This document shows, piece after piece, positions 36,853-45,982 of a DNA stretch of 64,000 nucleotides. A program made the position numbers and the translations under genes. Each line of letters opens with the position of its first letter. Positions within the stretch are counted from its first letter, which is position 1. The notes under the pieces are model-generated. The model did no database searches and was not told the DNA's origin. It saw only the letters and a list, made by a program, of their open reading frames with translations. This DNA is from Flavobacteriaceae bacterium. GTDB lineage: Bacteria > Bacteroidota > Bacteroidia > Flavobacteriales > Flavobacteriaceae. The stretch covers positions 93,287-157,286 of the forward strand of contig NVXD01000006.1 in the NCBI GenBank assembly GCA_002746415.1. Direction: 5' to 3'.

Positions 36853-37272
36853 TCACTCTTCATTCTTCTTCATCATCCATATTTCAGGATTCTCAATATT
36901 TCTAAAACCAAACTTTTTATACAGCTCTTGTGCGTCTATTGTTTTTAAACCAATTCCGGTTACCTCTTTCAATTCTGGTAGCTTAACAATATAATCTATC
37001 AATAATTTACCGAGTCCTTTCCCTTGATGGGATTCACGTACAAAAACATCCATAAGCCAAGCTACAGTCACATAATCTGTTGCAATTCGGGCAAAACCAA
37101 GCTGTTCATTATTTTTATTGAACACCCCAAAACATACCGAATGTTCAATAGATAGTTTTACTTTATCAATTGATCTGCCTTTTGCCCAATAGGAATGCTC
37201 AGAGAGGTACTCGTGAATAAATGGGATATCCATTTTAGATTTATCCATTGATATGTAAACCCCTTCTTCCAT
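36853..37272 (-). CDS. GNAT-family N-acetyltransferase in his operon
   Basis: The 139-residue GNAT has the acetyl-CoA site VRESHQGKGLGKLLIDYIV (motif A) and YKKFGFRN at the end. The stop of hisH overlaps its start (37272). The acceptor is not known. Two unrelated GNAT genes are in this operon; neither is a known histidine enzyme. Confidence 0.82.
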   Translation of the reverse strand: MEEGVYISMDKSKMDIPFIHEYLSEHSYWAKGRSIDKVKLSIEHSVCFGVFNKNNEQLGFARIATDYVTVAWLMDVFVRESHQGKGLGKLLIDYIVKLPELKEVTGIGLKTIDAQELYKKFGFRNIENPEIWMMKKNEE

Positions 37273-37853
37273 TACATTTCTAAAAAGTTCTTTAATATTT
37301 TACTGCCAATGTCGCTACTCTTTTCTGGGTGAAACTGGGTGCCATAGAAATTGTCTTTCTGCAGTGCCGCACTATAGGTGACATCATATTCCGTTTCTGC
37401 AATGGTTTCCTCACATAAAGGTGCATAAAAACTGTGTACCAAATAGATGTACTCCTTTTCAGGAATGGCATTAAATAAGGCTGATTTTAGGCTTGAGATT
37501 TGATTCCATCCTATCTGAGGAACTTTTACATTTGAAGAAAATTTTACTACGTCCACATCAAAAATGCCCAAACCTTTTGTATTGCCTTCCTCGGTTTCAT
37601 TGCACATCAATTGCATTCCTAAACAAATACCCAAAACAGGTTGTTCTAATTCAGGGATAAGTTTATCTAATTCACTCTCCAAAAGTTTGTTCATGGCGCT
37701 ACTGGCTTCTCCAACTCCGGGGAAAATAACTTTATCCGCTGCCTTTATTTCTGCTACATCATTACTAAGAACAGCTTCATAGCCTAATCGCTGTATAGCA
37801 AATTTGATGCTTTGTATGTTCCCAGCTCCGTAATTTATAATTACAATCTTCAT
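37272..37853 (-). CDS. hisH: Imidazole glycerol phosphate synthase glutaminase subunit
   Basis: The 193-residue class I glutamine amidotransferase has the nucleophile cysteine in LGICLGMQLM (about residue 77) and the His-Glu pair in FHPEKSS. It delivers ammonia to HisF. It shares one base with the downstream GNAT start. Confidence 0.94.
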   Translation of the reverse strand: MKIVIINYGAGNIQSIKFAIQRLGYEAVLSNDVAEIKAADKVIFPGVGEASSAMNKLLESELDKLIPELEQPVLGICLGMQLMCNETEEGNTKGLGIFDVDVVKFSSNVKVPQIGWNQISSLKSALFNAIPEKEYIYLVHSFYAPLCEETIAETEYDVTYSAALQKDNFYGTQFHPEKSSDIGSKILKNFLEM

Positions 37854-37870
37854 CTTATATTTTCATAGCA

Positions 37871-37923
37871 CGTCATTTCGAGTAGAGCGAAAAATCTAGA
37901 TTTCTCATTCCATTCGAAATGAC
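37871..37923. repeat. Interspersed palindromic repeat, family A
   Basis: GTCATTTCGAGTAGAGCGAA is followed by AAATCTAGATTTCTC and CGAAATGACA, so the halves face each other with almost no spacer. It lies between hisH and hisB. Confidence 0.85.
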
Positions 37924-37931
37924 ATATTGCA

Positions 37932-39065
37932 TTAAAGCATCCCTTTTGTACTAGGCAACACCATTTTTTCTACATCTCTTTTAACCGACATTTTAATGGC
38001 TTTTGCAAAGGCTTTGAATATAGCCTCAATTTTATGGTGTTCATTAGCGCCTTCTACTTTTACATTAAGATTTGCTTTGGCACCATCCGTAAACGATTTA
38101 AAGAAATGGTAAAACATTTCCGTTGGCATCTCTCCAATTTTCTCTCGCTTAAAATCTGCATCCCAAACCAACCAATTGCGTCCGCCAAAATCTATAGCCA
38201 CTTGTGCCAAACAATCATCCATTGGCAGGCAAAAACCATAACGTTCTATACCCAATTTGTTTCCGAGCGCCATATTGAAAACTTCACCTAAAGCAATAGC
38301 AGTATCTTCAATGGTGTGGTGCTCATCTACTTCTAAATCACCATCAACCTTAATCGTTAGATCCATTTGTCCATGTCGAGCTAATTGGTCTAACATATGG
38401 TCAAAAAATGCCAATCCGGTTGAAATATTCCCTTTTCCAGTGCCATCCAGGTTGAGTTGAATATAAATATCCGTCTCATTGGTTTTCCTTTTAATATCAG
38501 CCGTACGGCTTTCTAATTTTAAAAACTCGTAAATCTTTTCCCAATCGTTTGTCTCAATAACAATGGAATCTTTTAACTCCTCTTGCTTAATTGTGATTTC
38601 GCCTGTTCCTAAATTGGTTTCATCATTGATGAAAATCCCTTTAGAACCAAGGTTTTTAGCAAGCTCCATATCCGTTAACCGATCTCCAATAACAAAGGAA
38701 TTTGCTAAATCATACGCTTCTGAAAAATACTCCGTCAACAAGCCCGTTTTTGGTTTTCTTGTATCGGCATTCTCATGTGGAAAAGTGCGATCTAGAAAAA
38801 CCTTATCGAAAACAACCCCTTCATTTTCAAAAGATTTCATAATAAAGTTATGTACTGGCCAAAAGGTGTCTTCGGGAAAAACAGTTGTTCCCAACCCATC
38901 CTGATTGGTTATCATCACCAATTCATAATCCAACTCCTTGGCAATTTTTCCAAGAAATGTAAACACTTTGGGATAAAATATCATTTTTTCAAATGCATCT
39001 ATTTGCTCATCCGATGTTTCTTTGATGATGGTGCCGTCTCGATCTATAAAGAGTACTTTCTTCAT
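37932..39065 (-). CDS. hisB: Bifunctional histidinol-phosphatase / imidazoleglycerol-phosphate dehydratase
   Basis: The 377-residue HisB fusion has an N-terminal HAD phosphatase ([11 protein letters not shown], the nucleophile and second aspartates; [17 protein letters not shown]) and a C-terminal IGPD domain with metal-site histidines in [20 protein letters not shown] and [17 protein letters not shown]. The fusion is as in enteric HisB. I chose ATG 39065 ([10 protein letters not shown]) over an earlier ATG at 39089 because the HAD motif must be near the start. Confidence 0.95.
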   Translation of the reverse strand: MKKVLFIDRDGTIIKETSDEQIDAFEKMIFYPKVFTFLGKIAKELDYELVMITNQDGLGTTVFPEDTFWPVHNFIMKSFENEGVVFDKVFLDRTFPHENADTRKPKTGLLTEYFSEAYDLANSFVIGDRLTDMELAKNLGSKGIFINDETNLGTGEITIKQEELKDSIVIETNDWEKIYEFLKLESRTADIKRKTNETDIYIQLNLDGTGKGNISTGLAFFDHMLDQLARHGQMDLTIKVDGDLEVDEHHTIEDTAIALGEVFNMALGNKLGIERYGFCLPMDDCLAQVAIDFGGRNWLVWDADFKREKIGEMPTEMFYHFFKSFTDGAKANLNVKVEGANEHHKIEAIFKAFAKAIKMSVKRDVEKMVLPSTKGML

Positions 39066-39085
39066 GATATCATAATTATTTTTTT

Positions 39086-39163
39086 TCATGCTGAACTTGT
39101 TTCAGCATCTCATTTTTATCTGATGCAATTCTGAAATTTCCGAAAACTAGGAACAGAATGACG
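39086..39163. repeat. Interspersed palindromic repeat, family B
   Basis: TCATGCTGAACTTGTTTCAG opens it and GATGCAATTCTGAAATTTCC with ACAGAATGACG closes it. It occupies the hisC-hisB gap. Confidence 0.85.
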
Positions 39164-39165
39164 AT

Positions 39166-40215
39166 TTATTTTAACTCTCTTAATATTTCAATCAATTTCA
39201 TATTCTCTTCTACTGTACCCACCGTAAAACGTAGGCAGTTTTCACACAAAGCTTGCGTTGTTCTATTTCTTACTACAATTCCCTTTTTCAATAATTGATC
39301 ATACCTTTTGTTGGCATCATCCACCTTTACCAAAACAAAATTAGCATCCGTTTTATATATTTTTTCAACAAAACTGATGTGCTTTAATGTTTCAATCAAC
39401 TTTGTTCTCCCTTTTAATATTTCCAGTACTTCAGATTGTACAATTTCAGGGTCATTCACTCGTTCCAATGCTTTACGTTGGGTGAGTTCATTTACATTAT
39501 AAGGAGGCTTAATCTTATTTAAAATAGCAATGATTTCGTCTGAGGCATAACATAATCCCAATCGTATCCCTGCCATTCCATAGGCTTTAGACAGTGTTTG
39601 TGTAACAATTAGGTTAGGAAAATTAGTGAGCTGTTTTGTCCAACTTTCGTCATTAGCAAAATCAATATAGGCTTCATCAATAACAACCAACCCCTTAAAT
39701 TTATATAGCAATTCTTCTATATGAGTTCTAGAAAAGGAATTCCCCGTAGGATTGTTAGGAGAACATAAAAACAACAATTTGGAATTCTTATCTGCGGTCT
39801 TTTTAATAGCATCTACATCAGGCTCAAAATCCTTTGTCAATAGAACTTCCCTATTCTCTATAGCATTGATATTGGCCAACACCTTATACATACCGTAGGT
39901 TGGCGGCAAAGTGATTACATTATCTTCTTTGGGCTCACAGAAAGCTCTAAAAATTAAATCCAATACTTCATCACTGCCATTACCCAACAACATCTGCCCC
40001 TCATTGAGTGCTTTTTGTGTTGCTAAAACTGCTTTTAAATTACGTTGTTGAGGATCTGGATACCGATTCACTCCATTTTCAAAAGGATTCTCATTGGCAT
40101 CCAAAAAAATCATGGTAGAACCATCTGACACATACTCATCCCTTGCAGAAGAATACGGCTGTAATCCCTTTACATTTTCTCTTACTAGGTTTTGTATGTT
40201 AAATTTTTCTTTCAT
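39166..40215 (-). CDS. hisC: Histidinol-phosphate aminotransferase
   Basis: The 349-residue fold-type I PLP aminotransferase has the PLP lysine in TLSKAYGMAGIRLG (about residue 213). Also visible are the LLGNGSDEVLDLIF, CSPNNPTG and VVIDEAYIDF motifs and the final RFTVGTVEEN. It performs step 7 of histidine synthesis. Confidence 0.95.
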   Translation of the reverse strand: MKEKFNIQNLVRENVKGLQPYSSARDEYVSDGSTMIFLDANENPFENGVNRYPDPQQRNLKAVLATQKALNEGQMLLGNGSDEVLDLIFRAFCEPKEDNVITLPPTYGMYKVLANINAIENREVLLTKDFEPDVDAIKKTADKNSKLLFLCSPNNPTGNSFSRTHIEELLYKFKGLVVIDEAYIDFANDESWTKQLTNFPNLIVTQTLSKAYGMAGIRLGLCYASDEIIAILNKIKPPYNVNELTQRKALERVNDPEIVQSEVLEILKGRTKLIETLKHISFVEKIYKTDANFVLVKVDDANKRYDQLLKKGIVVRNRTTQALCENCLRFTVGTVEENMKLIEILRELK

Positions 40216-40221
40216 TTTTTT

Positions 40222-40283
40222 GTCATTCTTGCGGAGGCAGGAATCTATTTTATTTGTGGTTTCCGAATCAAGTACGGAATGAC
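40222..40283. repeat. Interspersed repeat, related to family B
   Basis: GTCATTCTTGCGGAGGCAGG at 40222 and CCGAATCAAGTACGGAATGA at the end form an inverted pair with the GTCATT/AATGAC ends. The core differs from the CTGAA/TTCAG type. It lies between hisD and hisC. Confidence 0.7.
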
Positions 40284-40285
40284 AG

Positions 40286-41569
40286 CTATTCCAAGCTCTT
40301 TAATCGTAATGTCACCGCATTCTTATGCGCATCTAATCCTTCTGCGTTAGCCATTATTTCTATAGTCTTACCTATAGCTTGAATCCCCGATTCTGATATT
40401 TTCTGAAAAGTGATACTCTTCATAAAACTATCCAAATTTACACCACTGTACTGCTTTGCATAGCCATTTGTTGGTAAAGTATGATTGGTTCCAGATGCAT
40501 AATCACCAGCACTTTCTGGAGTATAATTTCCAATAAATACTGATCCTGCATTTTCGACTTGATCTAAATAAAAATCTTCGTTCTTAACACAAAGAATATA
40601 ATGCTCAGGTCCATATGCATTGATTAAATCAATTGCGGTTTGACTATCATCAACATAGATCAATTTGCTATTTTCAATCGCCTTTTCAGCTATTTCCTTC
40701 CTTGGCAACTCCTTAATTTGATTTTGTATTGCTGCTTCAACTGCATCAATCATCTCCTTTGAAGTACTCACCAAAATCACCTGGCTGTCTACACCATGTT
40801 CTGCCTGACTCAATAAATCGGAAGCGACAAACGCTGCATTAGCCGTATCATCTGCCATTACCAGCAATTCGCTTGGCCCTGCAGGCATGTCTATAGCAAC
40901 TCCATATTTGGTGGCTATTTGTTTGGCTACTGTTACGTATTGATTACCAGGTCCAAATATTTTATAGACAGCAGGAATGGTTTCCGTTCCAAAAGTCATT
41001 CCTGCAATGGCCTGTATGCCCCCTGCTTTATAGATGTTTTTTATTCCACACAGATTGGCAGTATATAAAATTGCAGCATTAATTTCTCCTGCTACATTTG
41101 GTGGAGAACAAAGCACTATTTCTTTACACCCAGCTATGGTAGCGGGTACAGCAAGCATTAATATTGTTGAAAACAATGGCGCCGTTCCTCCTGGTATGTA
41201 TAGTCCGACCTTCTGAATAGGTTTTTTTTCTTGCCAACAATGGACACCAGGAACTGTTTCTACTGCAACGCGACTAGTTATTTGAGCTTCATGAAACAGC
41301 TCGATATTTCTTTTGGCACTTTGAATGGCTGATTTCAATTCTTCTGAAACCAAGCCTTCTGCTTTTTTTATTTCTTCTTCTGTAACTTTAAAAGAATCTA
41401 AGGCTACCCCATCAAATTTTTGGGTGTACTTTTTTATGATGTTATCACCGTCTAATTTAACTTCTTCAAAAATAGAATTAACAGTCGCTTCAATATCAAA
41501 CAGCGTTTGTGTAGGCCGTTGCAACAAAGCCTTCCATTCAGTTCTATTTGGGTTATATATTTTATTCAT
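40286..41569 (-). CDS. hisD: Histidinol dehydrogenase
   Basis: The 427-residue zinc enzyme oxidises histidinol to histidine using NAD. It has VGLYIPGGTAPLFSTILML, FGPGNQYVTVAKQ, PAGPSELLV, LLSQAEHGVDSQVIL (zinc-binding Q/H) and the C-terminal GYAKQYSGVN with its metal/substrate residues. It is the second enzyme gene after hisG. Confidence 0.95.
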   Translation of the reverse strand: MNKIYNPNRTEWKALLQRPTQTLFDIEATVNSIFEEVKLDGDNIIKKYTQKFDGVALDSFKVTEEEIKKAEGLVSEELKSAIQSAKRNIELFHEAQITSRVAVETVPGVHCWQEKKPIQKVGLYIPGGTAPLFSTILMLAVPATIAGCKEIVLCSPPNVAGEINAAILYTANLCGIKNIYKAGGIQAIAGMTFGTETIPAVYKIFGPGNQYVTVAKQIATKYGVAIDMPAGPSELLVMADDTANAAFVASDLLSQAEHGVDSQVILVSTSKEMIDAVEAAIQNQIKELPRKEIAEKAIENSKLIYVDDSQTAIDLINAYGPEHYILCVKNEDFYLDQVENAGSVFIGNYTPESAGDYASGTNHTLPTNGYAKQYSGVNLDSFMKSITFQKISESGIQAIGKTIEIMANAEGLDAHKNAVTLRLKSLE

Positions 41570-41573
41570 TTCT

Positions 41574-42011
41574 TTACTTAAAAAACTGTTGCATATGATA
41601 GCCTACCACTTCATATCCTTGATCTTCCCAGAACTTCTTGCCTTTTAAGTTCTTTACATAACAATTCACTTCTGTTGTATCACAGCCTATTTCCTTAGCG
41701 TAATTAATGACCCAATCTAACATCAGTTTCCCTACGCCAGCACTACGATACTCTTTTAAAACAAATACATTATCGGGTTCTATATGCTTACCAGCATATA
41801 ATTTGTTCAACATCCAAATGCCACAAATTCCAATTAGTTTATCACCATCATAGACGCCAACACACTCATAGTTCATGGGCATCATTTGGGATAGTCTATG
41901 CTTCAACGTTTCAAAATCTATCCTTCCTTCATTCAATAAAACAATTAATGGAAGGATGGTTTCCATTTGATTACGGGGAATCAATTCTACTTTAAACTGC
42001 TTCATACTCAT
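41574..42011 (-). CDS. GNAT-family N-acetyltransferase in his operon
   Basis: The 145-residue GNAT has the acetyl-CoA motif VLKEYRSAGVGKLMLDWVIN and the C-terminal EDQGYEVVGYHMQ. It starts 6 bp after hisG and ends 4 bp before hisD, so it is firmly inside the operon. The substrate is unknown; ATG 42005 is an alternative start. Confidence 0.82.
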   Translation of the reverse strand: MSMKQFKVELIPRNQMETILPLIVLLNEGRIDFETLKHRLSQMMPMNYECVGVYDGDKLIGICGIWMLNKLYAGKHIEPDNVFVLKEYRSAGVGKLMLDWVINYAKEIGCDTTEVNCYVKNLKGKKFWEDQGYEVVGYHMQQFFK

Positions 42012-42017
42012 GATTTT

Positions 42018-42875
42018 TTACAACACCATTTTTTCAATTGGGCATACCAGAATCCCTTCTGCACCAGCTTGTTTTAACTCATCTATGACTTCCCAGAACG
42101 TATGTTTGTCCAATACTGTGTGTACGGAACTCCAGCCCTCTTCTGCTAATGGCAAAACTGTTGGGCTCCTCATTCCTGGGATTATTTTTATTATAGCATC
42201 CAGTTTATCATTGGGCACATTTAACAATATATATTTTGATTGTCTGGCCGTTAAAACAGACTGAATTCTAAATTGTAATTTGCTTAGGATGCTTTTTCTA
42301 TCTTCAGATATTTTTGGAGAAACTGCTAGAACAGCTTCACTAGTAAACATCACTTCTACCTCTTTTAAATTGTTTTTAAAGAGTGTGCTACCGCTTGAAA
42401 CAATATCACAAATGGCATCTGCAAGACCAATGTTTGGTGCAATTTCAACAGAACCATTGATAATATGTAAATCTGAAACTACATTTTTCCCAGCAAGGTA
42501 CTTTTTTACAGTATTTGGATAAGAGGTTGCGATGCGTTTTCCTTGAAAATCTTGAACAGAACTGTACTGAGTTCCCTTCGGAACCGCTAGAGAAACCTTG
42601 CATTTAGAAAACCCAAGCTTTTCATGGATAGCAATACCTTCTCCTTTTTCTATCAATACATTCTCCCCAATAATGGCAATATCTACAACTCCATCTTTTA
42701 GGTATTGCGGAATATCACCATTGCGTAAATAAAAAACTTCCATTGGAAAGTTCCTAGCGTCTGCTTTTAATTGATCTTTTCCATTATCAATGGAAATACC
42801 ACAATCTTTAAGTAGTTTGATGGAATCCTCATTAAGGCGTCCACTCTTTTGTATTGCAATTCTAATTTTTGTCAT
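42018..42875 (-). CDS. hisG: ATP phosphoribosyltransferase, long form
   Basis: The 285-residue first enzyme of histidine synthesis begins KIRIAIQKSGRLNEDSIKLL and has GSVEIAPNIGLADAICDIVSSGSTL, the phosphoribosyl-binding region. The C-terminal part of about 75 residues (KYILLNVPNDKLDAIIKIIPGMRSPTVLPL) is the regulatory domain of the long form, which does not need HisZ and is feedback-inhibited by histidine. It is the first structural gene of the operon, directly after the attenuator. Confidence 0.95.
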   Translation of the reverse strand: MTKIRIAIQKSGRLNEDSIKLLKDCGISIDNGKDQLKADARNFPMEVFYLRNGDIPQYLKDGVVDIAIIGENVLIEKGEGIAIHEKLGFSKCKVSLAVPKGTQYSSVQDFQGKRIATSYPNTVKKYLAGKNVVSDLHIINGSVEIAPNIGLADAICDIVSSGSTLFKNNLKEVEVMFTSEAVLAVSPKISEDRKSILSKLQFRIQSVLTARQSKYILLNVPNDKLDAIIKIIPGMRSPTVLPLAEEGWSSVHTVLDKHTFWEVIDELKQAGAEGILVCPIEKMVL

Positions 42876-42910
42876 TGTTTGTCTTTTTTTGTTCGATTAC
42901 CAAACAAGTT

Positions 42911-42944
42911 TAAAAACAAAACCCGTTTGATTTCTCAAACGGGT
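42911..42944 (-). terminator. Attenuator terminator of the his operon
   Basis: On the minus strand the stem ACCCGTTTGA / TCAAACGGGT has 10 perfect pairs, a GAAA tetraloop and a TTTTGTTTTT tail. It stands between the leader peptide and hisG. The 5' arm can alternatively pair with CTCAAGCG of the leader peptide (see findings). Confidence 0.92.
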
Positions 42945-42973
42945 CCGATATATTAAGTTAACACAATACATCT

Positions 42974-43027
42974 TTACCTCGCTTGAGAGCAAGTATAAAA
43001 ATGATGATGTGTGGTAATGTTTCTCAT
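42974..43027 (-). CDS. hisL: his operon leader peptide (17 aa, three consecutive His codons)
   Basis: A short open frame on the minus strand encodes MRNITTHHHFYTCSQAR and ends in TAA. Three consecutive histidine codons (43001-43009) are the classic sensor of charged tRNA-His. The peptide lies 30 bases before a Rho-independent terminator and about 100 bases before hisG. It is too short for routine gene calling. No match to a database was run. Confidence 0.9.
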   Translation of the reverse strand: MRNITTHHHFYTCSQAR

Positions 43028-43054
43028 TATGACTGTAAAATTAAAACTTATTTC

Positions 43055-43088
43055 CAATTCTAAAAAATTTAACGGAAAAATATTTCAA
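43055..43088 (-). promoter_or_regulatory. Candidate his operon promoter
   Basis: On the minus strand TAGAATTG (43055-43062; 7 of 8 with TAnnTTTG) is preceded by a TTG at 43086-43088, 23 bp away. The predicted transcription start would be about 20 bases before the leader peptide start, which fits the attenuation model. The spacing is longer than usual. Confidence 0.4.
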
Positions 43089-43116
43089 TTAGTATTACAA
43101 TAGTTACATAATTATT

Positions 43117-43935
43117 TTAATTGTTTCCTAAAATCAAAGGTAAGCCTGATTCGCCTCCACCAACAATAATTACTTTAGAATTTGGAGATTGTGCTAACTT
43201 TATAGTAGCATCTATGCCCTTATCCTGCAAAATTTTATCCGTCAACGAGGCACTTAAAATTTTATTCGCATCTGCTTTACCTTGTGCTTCAATTATTTGT
43301 CTTTCAGCTTCTTTTTCGGCAGTTACCAATCTAAATTCATATTCCAAAGATTCCTGTTCTTGCCTTAACTTACGCTCTATAGCTTCCTTAATGGTTGGAG
43401 GCAAAGTAACATCTCTAACCAATATGTCGTTTATTTGAACAAATTGTTTATCACATTTTTTTGCTACTTCCTCATAAATTTCTTTTTGAATCACATCTCT
43501 TTTACTGGAGTATAATTGTTCTGGTGTATAACGTCCTACAATACTACGCCCTGCGGAACGCACTTCAGGAATAATAACCGTCTCTAAGTAATTTTCTCCT
43601 TTTGTTTTGTGTAAGAAACCTAGTTCTTCCACTTTTGGTTGGTATAGAATAGAAACATCCAATTTTATTTCCAATCCGTTAGAAGATAACACCTCCATAT
43701 CCTGAATAAACATGTTTTGCTGTCTAATATTATATATATCCACCTTGTTCCATGGTGCTACAACATTAAGTCCCTCCGACAGTGCAGGTGCATTTGTAAC
43801 AACTCCTCCATGAAAACGTTTCCATAAAACTCCTGCTTCTCCTCTATCTACGTTTACAAAAATTCTAGAGAAAAACATTATTAATAGTATTGCCACAACT
43901 ATTAGTGGTAATGCAACCTTAGGTAATTTATCCAT
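43117..43935 (-). CDS. Prohibitin / SPFH-domain protein
   Basis: The 272-residue protein has one N-terminal membrane helix (about residues 8-25) and a Band-7/PHB domain (FVNVDRGEAGVLWKRFHGG, SSNGLEIKLDVSILYQP, IVGRYTPEQLYSSKRD). A long coiled-coil helix (about 175-235, KEAIERKLRQEQESLEYEF) follows. Such proteins form membrane-associated ring complexes. The gene follows the VWA membrane protein gene by 10 bp. Confidence 0.88.
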   Translation of the reverse strand: MDKLPKVALPLIVVAILLIMFFSRIFVNVDRGEAGVLWKRFHGGVVTNAPALSEGLNVVAPWNKVDIYNIRQQNMFIQDMEVLSSNGLEIKLDVSILYQPKVEELGFLHKTKGENYLETVIIPEVRSAGRSIVGRYTPEQLYSSKRDVIQKEIYEEVAKKCDKQFVQINDILVRDVTLPPTIKEAIERKLRQEQESLEYEFRLVTAEKEAERQIIEAQGKADANKILSASLTDKILQDKGIDATIKLAQSPNSKVIIVGGGESGLPLILGNN

Positions 43936-43945
43936 TTTATATTTT

Positions 43946-45979
43946 TTATATTAATCCGTTATACTTTCTTATAAACCACTCCGCGGCCAAAGCAGCTATA
44001 ATAATTCCCAAAAGGAATTTAAAATCTATCAAAGATACTACATTTTGCTTGCTTTTTTGCACAGGTATATACTGTTTGTCTCCAATAAAATCCGCTACCA
44101 ATTCGCTAGTCTGTGACGCAAAATATAGTTTACCATTCGTGTTTTGTGCCAATCTATCCAGTTTTCTATAATTACTGGACAAATATTGTTGTTCAACATC
44201 AAAATTTAAAATTGTAAAGATTCCTGCCTTAGAAATATTTTCACCTTCCACGCTAACCCTAAAGTCATATACTCCAGATTCTAAACTACTTAAATCTGCT
44301 TCATAATGATTTCCAATAAGTAACATGGGAATATCAAATGTACTTCCATCATCCTTTATTGTTAATTTGAGCAGTAAGGTAGCATTTTGATCAAATACGA
44401 ATGTTTCATCAAAATAACTAGCGGTAATTTTTGCTCCTTGAATTCCTGTATAAATGGTTTCGTAATCTAATGTGAGTCGTTCAATAGCCTTTGTTGATGA
44501 TAAATACAAAACAATTTTTCCGATAAGATCATCAAAATTCTTAAAATTCCTATTGCTTCTATAGGTCTGCGCCCTCCATTTCCAAATATTCTCTCCAAAT
44601 AGATACGCTTCTCTTTTTGCATTTCCTGGAACAATGGCCAATAAAGGCTCATTCATTTGAACCCCTTTTATTTGTTGTCCTAACATTGTTTGATATACTT
44701 TGGTTATAAACAATTCTCCAAGTTCTGCCTTTAGTGGAGGAAAGCCTTGCATATCAAAATCTGAAATATTGAAAAGAGAAAAACCAGAATTCAATATTGG
44801 AAAAACATCTTCGGCAACGCCTGTACTATTCTTTTCAATACTACTTTGGGAATTGTTCAAAAAATTCCAATCCGTTTTAGGCCCAGTAATAGTCAATGTA
44901 TTCGCCCCCTTCTGGTCAATGAAAGTAAGTATTCTTTTAAAGGTTGAATTGGGTTGGTATAAAATGAATAAACCTATGTCATTATAATCAGAAAAAGTGT
45001 CTGTTGGTTTCTTAATGATGACTGTGCGTTGTTCATTACTTTCAATGGTTTTTTTTAATGCCCCAATATCAGGATGCACCATATCCGAAACAATAACAAT
45101 TTTTGTTTTTTCATCAACAACCTCAACGGCAATGTTTTTACTATTATTTAGTGTATTTTTTTCATTTGTTAGTGGAACAACGGAGATGTTTATTTTCTTT
45201 AGACCCACCGTTTTGGCATCTAATAAAGCCTGTATCCTTTTTGTAGGTGCTGTTGGTGATAAGCGTATTTGCTCTGTAAATAAGCTAGTGCCATTTACTT
45301 GAATAGTGACTCTTGTAGCAATGCTTTTTGTTCCATCGTAGGTAATATAAACTTCAACAGGGTATTTGTTCTTTAAAAAAGCATATTTATTACTATTCAC
45401 CTGACCAATTCGTAAATCCTCATAGGTAGTAGTATCTCCTAAAACAATAGGGAAAATGGCTCTTTTTTGAGTCCTTCCGTAAAACTCATAATCTTTCCCT
45501 ATAGTTTGATTGCCATCTGTCAACAATACAATAGCCGTATTGGTTTTATTATATATTTCATTTATACTTTCTATAGCCTCCGAAATGTTAGTTCTTTTCT
45601 CATCTAAAGTGAGACTGTCACTACTATTTAATGAGCTTCCAAAAGTATATTGAGCTATTTTGAATTTGTCTGATAGCACTGCATTTCCTTCAATTTGATG
45701 TACAATAGCCTGAATATCTTCTTTCCCAGTAGTGGTATTGATTGAGGAAGAATTGTCCAATAAAAGAATGAGGTTCGTTTTCTCCAATGTATAATCATTT
45801 TTTGAAAACTTAGGATTTATCAACAGCAATAAGGCACCAAAGATGGACAGAAAACGTAAAAAAGAGAGTATAACGCTTAATTTTCCTCTCTTTTTCGTTT
45901 TATAATAATATTGAAACCAAGTAATTCCCAATGCAACTATCACTGATAGTAGTATTAATAATAGTGTTTTGGTCTGCAT
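43946..45979 (-). CDS. Membrane VWA-domain-like protein
   Basis: The 677-residue protein has two N-terminal membrane helices (about 5-22 and 36-57) and one near the C-terminus (about 652-670). A VWA domain has the MIDAS-like LLLDNSSSIN (about residue 75) and VLLTDGNQ (about 152). Then come beta-rich Ig-like segments with EVYITYDGTKSIATRVTIQVNG. It resembles BatA/BatB-class or large VWA proteins of Bacteroidota with an extracytoplasmic surface. The downstream partner may be the SPFH protein. Confidence 0.78.
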   Translation of the reverse strand: MQTKTLLLILLSVIVALGITWFQYYYKTKKRGKLSVILSFLRFLSIFGALLLLINPKFSKNDYTLEKTNLILLLDNSSSINTTTGKEDIQAIVHQIEGNAVLSDKFKIAQYTFGSSLNSSDSLTLDEKRTNISEAIESINEIYNKTNTAIVLLTDGNQTIGKDYEFYGRTQKRAIFPIVLGDTTTYEDLRIGQVNSNKYAFLKNKYPVEVYITYDGTKSIATRVTIQVNGTSLFTEQIRLSPTAPTKRIQALLDAKTVGLKKINISVVPLTNEKNTLNNSKNIAVEVVDEKTKIVIVSDMVHPDIGALKKTIESNEQRTVIIKKPTDTFSDYNDIGLFILYQPNSTFKRILTFIDQKGANTLTITGPKTDWNFLNNSQSSIEKNSTGVAEDVFPILNSGFSLFNISDFDMQGFPPLKAELGELFITKVYQTMLGQQIKGVQMNEPLLAIVPGNAKREAYLFGENIWKWRAQTYRSNRNFKNFDDLIGKIVLYLSSTKAIERLTLDYETIYTGIQGAKITASYFDETFVFDQNATLLLKLTIKDDGSTFDIPMLLIGNHYEADLSSLESGVYDFRVSVEGENISKAGIFTILNFDVEQQYLSSNYRKLDRLAQNTNGKLYFASQTSELVADFIGDKQYIPVQKSKQNVVSLIDFKFLLGIIIAALAAEWFIRKYNGLI

Positions 45980-45982
45980 AAA

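Noticed and set aside
43066..43090. A stronger his promoter with 19-bp spacing
   Set aside because: No TTG at that distance from TAGAATTG; only the 23-bp spaced TTG is present.
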